A stretch of 24,730 nucleotides of DNA, taken from positions 1-24,730 of IMG/VR virus record IMGVR_UViG_3300021368_002993. One strand, 5' to 3'. Of this stretch, positions 12,136 to 19,270 are shown one piece after another (positions within the stretch are counted from its first letter, which is position 1; the number at the start of each line of letters is the position of its first letter). Both the position numbers and the translations under genes were made by a program. The stretch comes from a virus. Under the pieces are notes generated by a model. That model was not told the DNA's origin. It was given only the letters and a program-made list of their open reading frames with translations, and did not search any database.

Positions 12136-12432
12136 ATGAATACCACCACCCAAAACATAACTATATTACATGACGCCCAGGAATGGAGCACTGATTTGGA
12201 TGGTGAGATTGGCGAAGTAAGAGTTGATGGTACTCGATTAAATGATGTGCATGACCTGACCTTAAAGGTAGAGAAGGTAGAGGGGATCGCTCAAAGTTTA
12301 AAGACATTGGTCTTATGCCTTGGTGTAATCTTGATGATCTCCTTGATCTGTAATATCAGCATAGCTACATGGGTGCTAATACACGACAGTTGTACCCTAG
12401 ATGCAATAGAGCAAATTTTGGCAACAAAATGA
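12136..12432 (+). CDS. Small membrane protein
   Basis: 98 residues, 5 bases after the RHH gene and preceded by AAGGAA. Residues 1-55 are polar and acidic with a helical segment; residues about 57-81 are a single membrane helix (LVLCLGVILMISLICNISIA); a short polar tail follows. Encoded with the regulator and just before attP, it is in the place where phages often carry lysogenic conversion or superinfection-exclusion genes. No family recognised. Confidence 0.5.
   Translation: MNTTTQNITILHDAQEWSTDLDGEIGEVRVDGTRLNDVHDLTLKVEKVEGIAQSLKTLVLCLGVILMISLICNISIATWVLIHDSCTLDAIEQILATK
12415..12428. repeat. Direct repeat flanking attP, left copy
   Basis: A 14-bp sequence ATTTTGGCAACAAA is found here and again at 12625-12638, on either side of the tRNA-derived core. 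A partial copy, TTTGGCAA, follows at 12639-12646. Placement on both arms of attP is what is expected of integrase arm-binding sites. Confidence 0.5.
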
Positions 12433-12468
12433 CAACATACTCATGAACCCTTGTAAATAAGCGAAACT

Positions 12469-12521
12469 GCACCCGCTTTGGGAGCAGGAGGCCGTGAGTT
12501 CGAATCTCACCGTCCCGACCA
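12469..12521 (+). other. attP core: 3' half of a tRNA-Pro(TGG) gene
   Basis: Bases 12472-12521 read as the anticodon arm with loop TTTGGGA and anticodon TGG (12479-12481), a variable AGGCC, T-arm stems GTGAG/CTCAC (12494-12498 and 12506-12510) around TTCGAAT, an acceptor strand CGTCCCG, discriminator A and encoded CCA. No matching 5' acceptor (CGGGACG) is found upstream, so it is not a whole tRNA gene. One stem pair is mismatched (C12474 with A12486), which suggests that identity with the host gene starts at about 12475. Such a half gene restores the host tRNA on integration. Confidence 0.85.
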
Positions 12522-12549
12522 TTTTAAAATAGCGTCAATCCCACTAAAC

Positions 12550-12581
12550 AAGCACCTCTCAGCAATGGGGGGTGTTTTTTT
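12550..12581 (+). terminator. Rho-independent terminator-like hairpin
   Basis: CACCTCTC (12553-12560) pairs with GGGGGGTG (12567-12574) with two G-T pairs and a 6-base loop, followed by seven T. It lies 29 bases after the tRNA fragment and may be carried over from the host tRNA transcription unit, or may stop rightward transcripts before the integrase. Confidence 0.6.
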
Positions 12582-12624
12582 GTTTACTTCACTAAGTTTC
12601 ACGAATACCCACAAATTTATGGTT

Positions 12625-12638
12625 ATTTTGGCAACAAA
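12625..12638. repeat. Direct repeat flanking attP, right copy
   Basis: Identical over 14 bp to 12415-12428, on the other side of the attP core and 10 bases before the integrase ATG. An extra TTTGGCAA follows immediately. Probable integrase arm-type site; binding here could also repress the integrase gene. Confidence 0.5.
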
Positions 12639-12647
12639 TTTGGCAAT

Positions 12648-13655
12648 ATGAAAGTTGTAATTAAAAAACGCACAGTTCGTGGATCTGTAAAATGGGTCGT
12701 GGATGTTCAGCATGACGGAAAAAGAAGAAGAAAATTTTTTAATTCAGTAATTGAAGCAAAAGCATTCGATGTCTTATCTTGGATGGCAGAGGTCAGAAAG
12801 AAGGAGCCAGTTGGAGAGGAGACGATACTATTTGTTGCAAAAGAACTTTATTATAACGACTATCTAGAAAATAATTTTAACCCCAATAAGCCGAAACAGA
12901 AGGGGTACAGAACTACAGTAGAGAGAGTAAATAAATTCCTAGACTGGTTTGGAGAGGATCGTCCCGTTCATGAGGTAACCGTTAATGATTATAAGGACTA
13001 TGTAATGTCTGGTAAGTGGTCTGAAGAAACTAAAGCAGGATACAGTCGGGCTGTTCGTACATTTATGGCATGGTGCGCAAAGAAAGGCTTTGGTGGAAAT
13101 GTACAGGACTGGTACATATCAACTAACCCATGTCTAAAAAACTCAAAAAAGAAGACATATTCTAAGCTGCCTGAGATAGTTACACCCGAGCAGGCTGAGG
13201 GTTTATTGAATGAGATAACGGACAAATACCGTCCTGCACTCGCTCTTATGTTATTTGCCGGAATTAGACCAGAGATAGAAATGCTTACACTTGATTACTC
13301 TACAATTCGTTGGGGTAAATCAATAGGATTAAGGGCAGAACACACCAAGACCGGTAGAGAGAGATGGATTAAGCCACCTGAAAATCTATGGAGTTGGATA
13401 CCTAAAAAGAAGATCAATATTATGCCAAGCTATAATTCAGTTAATAAGGCAAGATATAGAGCGTCCAAAAGATTAGGTTTTAATTATCCACCCAATGGTG
13501 CCAGGCATTCGTTCGGTAGTTATGGGTACTGGAGATCTTTCGAGTGGGCATTAGATACCATGGGGCACATGTCATCCGAAACATTCCTTAAAAATTATAA
13601 GAACAATCGAGTAGATAAGGAATTATCCGATAAATATTTTGCGATAATGGGCTAA
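12648..13655 (+). CDS. int: Tyrosine recombinase (integrase)
   Basis: 335 residues. An N-terminal arm-binding region (1-50), a SAM-like core-binding domain (60-165) and a catalytic domain (175-335). Catalytic residues: Arg207 in FAGIRPEIEML, Lys234 in HTKTGRERW, Arg286 in PPNGARHSFGSY, His307 in MGHMSSETFL and the nucleophile Tyr317 in KNYKNN. The first His of the usual His-x2-Arg box is Asn284. It joins attP to the host tRNA-Pro gene. The start lacks a Shine-Dalgarno and lies 127 bases after the tRNA CCA end. The Asn-x-x-Arg-His-Ser form is one I associate with Verrucomicrobiota-linked integrases. Confidence 0.92.
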   Translation: MKVVIKKRTVRGSVKWVVDVQHDGKRRRKFFNSVIEAKAFDVLSWMAEVRKKEPVGEETILFVAKELYYNDYLENNFNPNKPKQKGYRTTVERVNKFLDWFGEDRPVHEVTVNDYKDYVMSGKWSEETKAGYSRAVRTFMAWCAKKGFGGNVQDWYISTNPCLKNSKKKTYSKLPEIVTPEQAEGLLNEITDKYRPALALMLFAGIRPEIEMLTLDYSTIRWGKSIGLRAEHTKTGRERWIKPPENLWSWIPKKKINIMPSYNSVNKARYRASKRLGFNYPPNGARHSFGSYGYWRSFEWALDTMGHMSSETFLKNYKNNRVDKELSDKYFAIMG

Positions 13656-13665
13656 CATATATTCC

Positions 13666-13687
13666 GTAACACGAATTTTCGTGTTGC
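13666..13687. promoter_or_regulatory. 22-bp dyad element (site C)
   Basis: GTAACACGAA and TTCGTGTTGC with two bases between them form a palindrome with a single mismatch, 11 bases after the integrase stop and 33 bases before the first ATG of the packaging operon. No good -35/-10 pair is seen at the positions used in sites A and B. Probably an operator or termination/roadblock site at the head of the rightward late region. Confidence 0.5.
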
Positions 13688-13719
13688 ATTTATCGCTGGA
13701 TGTGCAAATTTTAAAATCC

Positions 13720-13956
13720 ATGGATTGGCATGAAAAAAATAATATACCTAAATCAAAAGTGGAGGCTTTTGACCTATACGATAGAATAAAGTCTACCGTT
13801 GGGGAGTATTGTGATGACTGGATTCTGGTTGGTAAACGCTGCGACGATGACGCAAAGCATGTTATCATCGGAACGACCGATAAAGGGTGGGGAGACCTGA
13901 AACCAGTATATGACAACATCCAAAAGTGGAAAAAAGACTCCTTGGGAGATCCTTGA
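13720..13956 (+). CDS. Hypothetical protein at the head of the packaging operon
   Basis: 78 residues from the ATG at 13720; the frame extends back to a GTG at 13681, but that part overlaps site C and has no ribosome-binding site. The protein is ordinary in composition, with DLYDRIKSTVGEYCDDWILVG and a strand-rich middle (KHVIIGTTDKGWGDL). No family recognised. Its end overlaps the next gene by 47 bases. Confidence 0.5.
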   Translation: MDWHEKNNIPKSKVEAFDLYDRIKSTVGEYCDDWILVGKRCDDDAKHVIIGTTDKGWGDLKPVYDNIQKWKKDSLGDP

Positions 13957-14296
13957 AGAATATCCACCTGCTTTAGTTAGGTTGCTTGCCAGGAGGCAGT
14001 TTGCCCCCAAGCATGTGCGTGCAATGTCAGATCAAGAGATTGCAGTTGGTGGCGAGTTGCCCGTAGTCGAAGTACAGAAAATAAGCAAAATGACATCATG
14101 GGATTCTCTGCCCATTTCTAAAATTAAATCTTTTTGCATGGGTTGTAATTTTGATCCTTTTAACTGTTACGACAGGAATCGCGCACGTGCTTATACTAGG
14201 AGTTCTGCGAAATTTAGTTATTTAAAACAATCAGGTCATTGGGAGACAGTATTTCTTCCTTTGATAAAATTACTGGAAAATGCCCAAAAGTCATAA
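13910..14296 (+). CDS. Hypothetical protein upstream of terminase, possible zinc site
   Basis: 128 residues. The N-terminal half has WEILEEYPPALVRLLARRQF and AMSDQEIA, possibly a small HTH-like unit; the second half has FCMGCNFDPFNCYDRNRARAY with three cysteines and a basic stretch, and ends in a helix (WETVFLPLIKLLENA). It overlaps TerS by 17 bases. A role in packaging or late regulation is suggested only by position. No family recognised. Confidence 0.5.
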   Translation: MTTSKSGKKTPWEILEEYPPALVRLLARRQFAPKHVRAMSDQEIAVGGELPVVEVQKISKMTSWDSLPISKIKSFCMGCNFDPFNCYDRNRARAYTRSSAKFSYLKQSGHWETVFLPLIKLLENAQKS

Positions 14297-14963
14297 GATA
14301 AGCACGGATCTGTTAGGGCAAGCTATGGTTGATTTTGATGGCGACTACGCAAAGGTTGCGGAGCATTTTGGTGTAAGGAATGATTACATAAGAAAACGAG
14401 TTTCCACTGATGCCAAATTAAGATCTATTTGGATAAAGAATGGCACTGCCGACCCGTTGCCTGACTCCGTTGAGATACTGGCAAGAGAAGAATCGCCCGA
14501 GGTGAAGAATAAGCGAATGCTAGAAGCATTAAACAAAAATGGCAGGGATGCCTTTGAGAATGATCTCAAGTCGATGCTCAATAATCCTAATAATGCTGAA
14601 AAATTAGAAGTATTTAAAGAGTTTGATGATTCGGTTGGAATGTTTATGGCAGAAGCTTTGCGTGTTACGCAAAAACTAAACATACGACAAAATGTTGCTT
14701 TATTTGAGGTAGGAGAACAATTAAGGGAAGAGCTCCAGGATGAAATGATGGATCCTGAGGAAAAGGCTTTGAAGACCAGACTACTAATACAGGCATGCGA
14801 GCAACAGGGTAAGTTCCATGACAGACTCTTGAAGGGATTAGAGTTTCAACTAAAACTTTATGATCAAAAAGAGAAGTCTGGTGTTAAAAAGAAACCAGGG
14901 TTCAGACCATTAAAAGAACTGAAAGATGTCGAAGAAGAAGCTCAAGGACAAGGTACTAGCTGA
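14280..14963 (+). CDS. terS: Terminase small subunit (predicted)
   Basis: 227 residues, directly before TerL and overlapping it by 38 bases. Residues 8-45 form an HTH (LLGQAMVDFDGDYAKVAEHF followed by NDYIRKRVS), the DNA-recognition unit of small terminases. The centre is helical and acidic, suited to ring assembly, and the C-terminus is Lys/Pro-rich. It would bind the packaging site and regulate TerL. Assignment rests on position, HTH and helical architecture. An inverted repeat TTTGCGT/ACGCAAA lies within the coding sequence near 14658-14674. Confidence 0.65.
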   Translation: MPKSHKISTDLLGQAMVDFDGDYAKVAEHFGVRNDYIRKRVSTDAKLRSIWIKNGTADPLPDSVEILAREESPEVKNKRMLEALNKNGRDAFENDLKSMLNNPNNAEKLEVFKEFDDSVGMFMAEALRVTQKLNIRQNVALFEVGEQLREELQDEMMDPEEKALKTRLLIQACEQQGKFHDRLLKGLEFQLKLYDQKEKSGVKKKPGFRPLKELKDVEEEAQGQGTS

Positions 14964-16470
14964 GCGTCTCGCCCAAGCAGTAGAGCATGAAAGCGAGGAA
15001 ACAAAAGAGGTATCCAGCTGGACTCCTTCGCTCAGCCCTACTCAGCAACGCATATTTGATGATCCTGCAAAGTATATACTTGCTTATGGTGAACGGGGTT
15101 CCGGAAAAACTTTTTCACTCGGTGGCCATAAACTTGTTCGTCACTGCTATGAAAACTTTAATGCACTAGCTTTAATTATAGTAGGTGTTAGGTCTCAGGC
15201 TACCCTTGGTGGAGTGTGGCATAAACTGCAAGTCGAAATACTACCCGAGTGGGTAGAGGGTATAAATTTATCGCACACAGATGAAAGACAGGATACTCAA
15301 AAAAATTTATATATAGATATAGAGAATCGATTTGGTGGTCATTCTCGAGTTGTTCTTATATCTGTTCCGTATGGTGCTTTCATTAAGGATCGGATCAAAG
15401 GTTTTGAGCCCAGTCTTGTTTTTGTGGACGAGCTCACCAACTTAGATACACCAGATTACTTCAATGCGGTGGTTCAACAGTTGGGTAGACGGCAGGGGAT
15501 ACATGGCCCCCAGCAGTATTTAGCTGCTTGCAATCCCGACGGACCCAGCCACTGGGTTTATAAAAGATTTTTTGAGGAACCTTATGATGCTGATGGTAAC
15601 TGGAATGAAGACTATTCAACATATCATGTTCCTATTAAGGAAAATGAAGCAAACTTACCGCTCGGCTATTACGATCGAATCATAGAGGCAGTAAAATCTG
15701 ATCCCGTCGAGGAGGCGAGAATGGTAAGGGGTGAGTGGATAGATCGCCCTGCAGGAGATGCAATCTTCGGTCCTTATTTCAATAATGCAATGCACATTAA
15801 GGGTGATGCAAAAAACGGAATACTGCCATCTACGAAATATCCGATAATTTGCGGATGGGATCCGGGTTCTGTAAATAATGCCATAATTTTTATGCAAGCA
15901 TTACCAGGTGCAGATAAAACAATCTGGGCTGTATTTGACGAAATGGTCGTAATAAATAAAAAACTTCCATACACCACATTAATTCCAATGGTCATGCGCA
16001 AAATGTCATACTGGAATAGACGCATGAATCATAAATTTAAATATATACACATTTCAGATAATTCTGCATTTAATCAGTATCGAGCAAAAACAGGCTCTTA
16101 CGATGTGAGGGATATACAAGAAATATCTAAAGAAAAGTGCGCAACTTTTAAACTGGAACCAATAAGAATGAAAGCTGCACCAAAGTTTAGTGGATCTGTC
16201 GAGGCAAGGGTTAGGTTGATGATAGCGAAGCTCGCATCCGAAGAGTTCCTGATGTCGGCTCAGTGCACCAAATGCGCAAAAATGTTTAAGAATTTAGTTA
16301 GTGAAAAGCCTAGCAAAAATTATGACCCCAATGTTGCATTCAAACCAAAGAGAAGTGTTTATGTGCATGCCTTCGATGCCCTGTCTTATCCTATAATTTA
16401 TTATGAGTCCACCCACTATGTAGATGTGGGTCGTGCATCGGCTGGTGAGATAGTGGAATTAGGGGCTTGA
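14926..16470 (+). CDS. terL: Terminase large subunit
   Basis: 514 residues. ATPase domain: adenine-binding SPTQQRIFDDP, Walker A GERGSGKT (55-62), Walker B SLVFVDEL (163-170) and coupling motif AACNPDGPSHW (about 201-210). Nuclease domain (RNase H fold): GWDPGS with Asp312, HISDNS with Asp378 and HAFDALSYP with Asp484, a full acidic triad. It drives DNA into proheads and cuts concatemers. The family's cutting mode (cos or headful) cannot be decided from the sequence in view. Confidence 0.93.
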   Translation: MSKKKLKDKVLAERLAQAVEHESEETKEVSSWTPSLSPTQQRIFDDPAKYILAYGERGSGKTFSLGGHKLVRHCYENFNALALIIVGVRSQATLGGVWHKLQVEILPEWVEGINLSHTDERQDTQKNLYIDIENRFGGHSRVVLISVPYGAFIKDRIKGFEPSLVFVDELTNLDTPDYFNAVVQQLGRRQGIHGPQQYLAACNPDGPSHWVYKRFFEEPYDADGNWNEDYSTYHVPIKENEANLPLGYYDRIIEAVKSDPVEEARMVRGEWIDRPAGDAIFGPYFNNAMHIKGDAKNGILPSTKYPIICGWDPGSVNNAIIFMQALPGADKTIWAVFDEMVVINKKLPYTTLIPMVMRKMSYWNRRMNHKFKYIHISDNSAFNQYRAKTGSYDVRDIQEISKEKCATFKLEPIRMKAAPKFSGSVEARVRLMIAKLASEEFLMSAQCTKCAKMFKNLVSEKPSKNYDPNVAFKPKRSVYVHAFDALSYPIIYYESTHYVDVGRASAGEIVELGA

Positions 16471-16502
16471 TTTTAGTTACAATAAATCCTAAGTTACAAA
16501 TT

Positions 16503-16721
16503 ATGGAAAGTATTATATCGATAGATCTCAAGAATAATCCTGATCTTTTAGAGGATTTCGAGGGTGTTTCAGTCGGCGATAAGGTTAAGGTTGTTGTTGA
16601 GGCATCCGTGAGTGAGTTGTCCGAAAATAGAGCAGCCATGCCACTGGATAATGTTATCTCAATCAACTCCCTCGAGAGTCAAGATGACGAAGAAGGGGAA
16701 GAGGTCGAAGAGGAAGAATGA
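16503..16721 (+). CDS. Small acidic protein
   Basis: 72 residues from the ATG at 16503; a TTG at 16467 overlapping the TerL stop is an alternative. The N-terminus has SIISIDLKNNPDLLEDF and a strand-rich section (VGDKVKVVVEASVSEL); the C-terminus is almost all Asp/Glu. The upstream 35 bases contain two direct copies of AGTTACAA (one with one mismatch before it), 17 bases apart, which share a half-site with the 22-bp elements. Function unknown; conserved position between terminase and portal suggests a head-assembly accessory. Confidence 0.55.
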   Translation: MESIISIDLKNNPDLLEDFEGVSVGDKVKVVVEASVSELSENRAAMPLDNVISINSLESQDDEEGEEVEEEE

Positions 16722-17010
16722 TTCAACAGCAGCATCTACACTCATTGAGTGTCATTATGCAAAGTTGGGTCTCCCGAAAATTTGGAATCAGAAGCGCGTA
16801 GAGCGCATGTGCGCTTTCTTCCGAATGACATATGCAGAACTGGGCACACTGATCGGAGTGAAAGATTTAGATTTGAAAATAACAAAAACAAGACCTTTGC
16901 CCATGTCTGCCTGCATACTGCTTTCAGTCATTGAAGGTAAATTTATGCAAAATTGGGTGCCAGACCCAATAAAAAACATATTCGATTTTACGGGAGATAA
17001 AGATGGTTAA
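16684..17010 (+). CDS. Hypothetical protein with possible Cro/C1-type HTH
   Basis: 108 residues from the ATG at 16684 (GAGAG upstream), overlapping the acidic gene by 38 bases and the portal gene by 8. After a Lys/Arg-rich start, residues about 40-90 (KRVERMCAFFRMTYAELGTL followed by a Lys/Asp helix and LPMSACILLSVIEGKFM) resemble a degenerate lambda-repressor-type HTH. The position inside the packaging operon is unusual for a repressor. DNA binding is possible but not certain. Confidence 0.5.
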   Translation: MTKKGKRSKRKNDSTAASTLIECHYAKLGLPKIWNQKRVERMCAFFRMTYAELGTLIGVKDLDLKITKTRPLPMSACILLSVIEGKFMQNWVPDPIKNIFDFTGDKDG

Positions 17011-19270
17011 TTTAGATATACTTGAAAGATTTGGATGCACGCAGGCAAGATTGCGCGAAATATTTACTGCTGAGAAGGGTAAGGACTTGGAGACAAGAGA
17101 GAAGTTTCAAGATTTAATACAGTCCAGAATTATAGAAGGCATAAGGTTTTCCACAAAGCATTCCAAGTTATATATGTCAGTGGACATTGCATGGGATAGT
17201 ATGCCTATAAATAAAGCAACTGTTCCTTTACTTCAGTATGCGCAGGGCAAAATTTCTATTGAGCAGTGCCAGGAAGACTTAACTAATGTCAATGCCGCCG
17301 ATCAATTTTGCGAATATGATGATGAAGGAAATCTAAAAAATATAAACACTCTTCGCCTGTATGAGGTTAGTGTAAATTTAATTAGATCTTATGTTACTCG
17401 TCGAGTAGCTGCGCAAGTGCACCGATTTAGTAATCTCTATCCATATTTTAAGTACGAACCCAGAAGTACCGCGATGGAAGATAAGGTTCGGGCTGATGTA
17501 TTGTCGCAAAGAGTTGAGATGATGACAGATCAGTTTGGGTACAGGCATTTATGGGAGCAAATTATTAGGCAAATGTTCATGTATGGGCATTCTATTGCAT
17601 TTCCTGAAACTGCATGGACGGAAGAGGTTCAGTGGAGAGAAACTGTTGATTCGGTAACTGGAGAGAAAAATCTATCCTCTTACTCCGAGATGTCTGGGGT
17701 TAAGTTAAAGACACCTCATCCGACTAGAGTTGTATGGGATCAATCGAAACCTTTGCATGACTTAAATATCAATCAGGGGCCAGAATGGATTGGTTACTGG
17801 GATATTATCAGGTACGGCGATATTAAAGATAATCCATCTACATGGAACTCCGATGAGATAAGTTTTACCAACTCGCTTCATTCTCTTTATTCTGATTATG
17901 CGGAATTTTTCAATTATTACTTCAGTGATAATATGTCTTTTCCAAAGGTGCAGGATCAGTTTCCGTTTCACAACGAGCGCACTCAGCATGTAGGTGTATA
18001 TTCATCAGAGGATGAGGACAAGGGTATGTTTGTTACCAATATGTGCATGAAGGTAAATCCAAAGCGCGATGGGTTGGGGGATTATCCTCACGATGTGTGG
18101 ATTAAGTTTACAGTAGCAAGTGACGAAACTGTAATATACGCAGAATACCTACCTTCGCTTCCTGCAATATATGGAGGTATAAATGAAAATGATGATCGCA
18201 TGGCAAACATTTCAGTTGCGCACGAAATAATGCCTTTCCAGGATCAGCTTTCAAATATCATGACTAAAATGCTTCACGATATGAAGATTAGCATGATGAA
18301 AATCTTTTGTATAGACCAGGACGCGCTCGATGATGATGTAAAGGAATACATAAAAGATGCTCTTGCGGAAGATACATTTTATGCAAAACCCAAAGCATTA
18401 TTCTATTCGGGACAAAAAGCCGCGGACTTAGGAATAAACAACAAAGATTTTATTACTGTTGTTGATGCGCAAAAAGAACTTTCGGCTGGAATCAATCAGT
18501 CAATCCAAGCAATCCTCCAGTTGCTTAATCTCGTCGAGCGGTTGCTGATCCTGTCTCCACAAGAGCTTGGTCAGCCCGCTCCAAGAGAGATTAGTGCCAC
18601 AGAGGTTGCCGAGATAGCTAATACTACCAATAGTATTTACTCTTTTATATCAGAAGGCATAGACGACATGCGCGCTGCAGCAAAAAAGCTGTTTTACGAG
18701 CATCTAGTTTCCTGCTCTACCGATAAGTTTATTGTACCAATTAAGCAAAGGTACACAGAGAATGTCATACAGGAAGCAGGGTTTAGATCCCAAGAGGAAG
18801 GCCTTTCCGAAGCAAGTGCTAGAAATATTATAGGTGAGCCATCAAATTTAATCCATGAATATCTATTCAGTAGCAGGGATGGTGCAGAAAGAGCAAGGGA
18901 TACACAATCCGCACAGGTATTAAGTCAAACACTTCAAGGTATGATGCAGGTCGATGGGGTTGCCCAGGCACTTGGAAAAGATAGGATATTCATGTTTTTA
19001 AATGAAATATTCAGACTTTCGGGTGCGCACGATTTAAGGCTAGATACAGATGAAGCAGATCAAGCTCAAGAGCTTGGTGACATGCAGAATGAGCAATTTA
19101 TTGGACAATTGAAAGAGCAATGGCCTCAACTGGTGCAAGCAGTCAAGCAATTGATGGTTGTTGCTAAAGAAGCACAGGAAGCACATGCGGGCGAAGAAAG
19201 TGGTCCTCCCGTGCCGGCTGAACCAGAACAACAACCAAAAACAAGTCCCGATCAGCAAGTAATGTTATGA
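17003..19270 (+). CDS. Portal protein
   Basis: 755 residues, GGGAGA Shine-Dalgarno. Placed directly between terminase genes and the scaffold/capsid pair, with the size and composition of the larger podovirus-type portals. Residues about 125-250 contain LYEVSVNLIRSYVTRRVAAQ and a WEQIIRQMFMYGHSIAFPE segment typical of the portal wing/crown (a tyrosine/glycine-rich 'YG-x-x-I/F' turn); the long helical part from about 440 to 600 (LSAGINQSIQAILQLLNLVE) fits the stem and clip. The C-terminal 60 residues are Gln/Glu/Pro-rich. It forms the dodecameric DNA channel. Stop overlaps the scaffold start (ATGA). Confidence 0.85.
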   Translation: MVNLDILERFGCTQARLREIFTAEKGKDLETREKFQDLIQSRIIEGIRFSTKHSKLYMSVDIAWDSMPINKATVPLLQYAQGKISIEQCQEDLTNVNAADQFCEYDDEGNLKNINTLRLYEVSVNLIRSYVTRRVAAQVHRFSNLYPYFKYEPRSTAMEDKVRADVLSQRVEMMTDQFGYRHLWEQIIRQMFMYGHSIAFPETAWTEEVQWRETVDSVTGEKNLSSYSEMSGVKLKTPHPTRVVWDQSKPLHDLNINQGPEWIGYWDIIRYGDIKDNPSTWNSDEISFTNSLHSLYSDYAEFFNYYFSDNMSFPKVQDQFPFHNERTQHVGVYSSEDEDKGMFVTNMCMKVNPKRDGLGDYPHDVWIKFTVASDETVIYAEYLPSLPAIYGGINENDDRMANISVAHEIMPFQDQLSNIMTKMLHDMKISMMKIFCIDQDALDDDVKEYIKDALAEDTFYAKPKALFYSGQKAADLGINNKDFITVVDAQKELSAGINQSIQAILQLLNLVERLLILSPQELGQPAPREISATEVAEIANTTNSIYSFISEGIDDMRAAAKKLFYEHLVSCSTDKFIVPIKQRYTENVIQEAGFRSQEEGLSEASARNIIGEPSNLIHEYLFSSRDGAERARDTQSAQVLSQTLQGMMQVDGVAQALGKDRIFMFLNEIFRLSGAHDLRLDTDEADQAQELGDMQNEQFIGQLKEQWPQLVQAVKQLMVVAKEAQEAHAGEESGPPVPAEPEQQPKTSPDQQVML

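Noticed and set aside
12433-12521. Complete tRNA gene
   Set aside because: No 5' acceptor strand or D-arm precedes the anticodon arm, and the anticodon stem has a mismatch; only the 3' half is present.
14658-14674. TTTGCGT/ACGCAAA inverted repeat in terS
   Set aside because: Could be part of a packaging site, but there is no repeat of it and the arms are only 7 bp.
16476-16499. Two direct GTTACAA copies before the acidic gene
   Set aside because: Direct rather than inverted, and without the CACGA core; too short to separate from chance.
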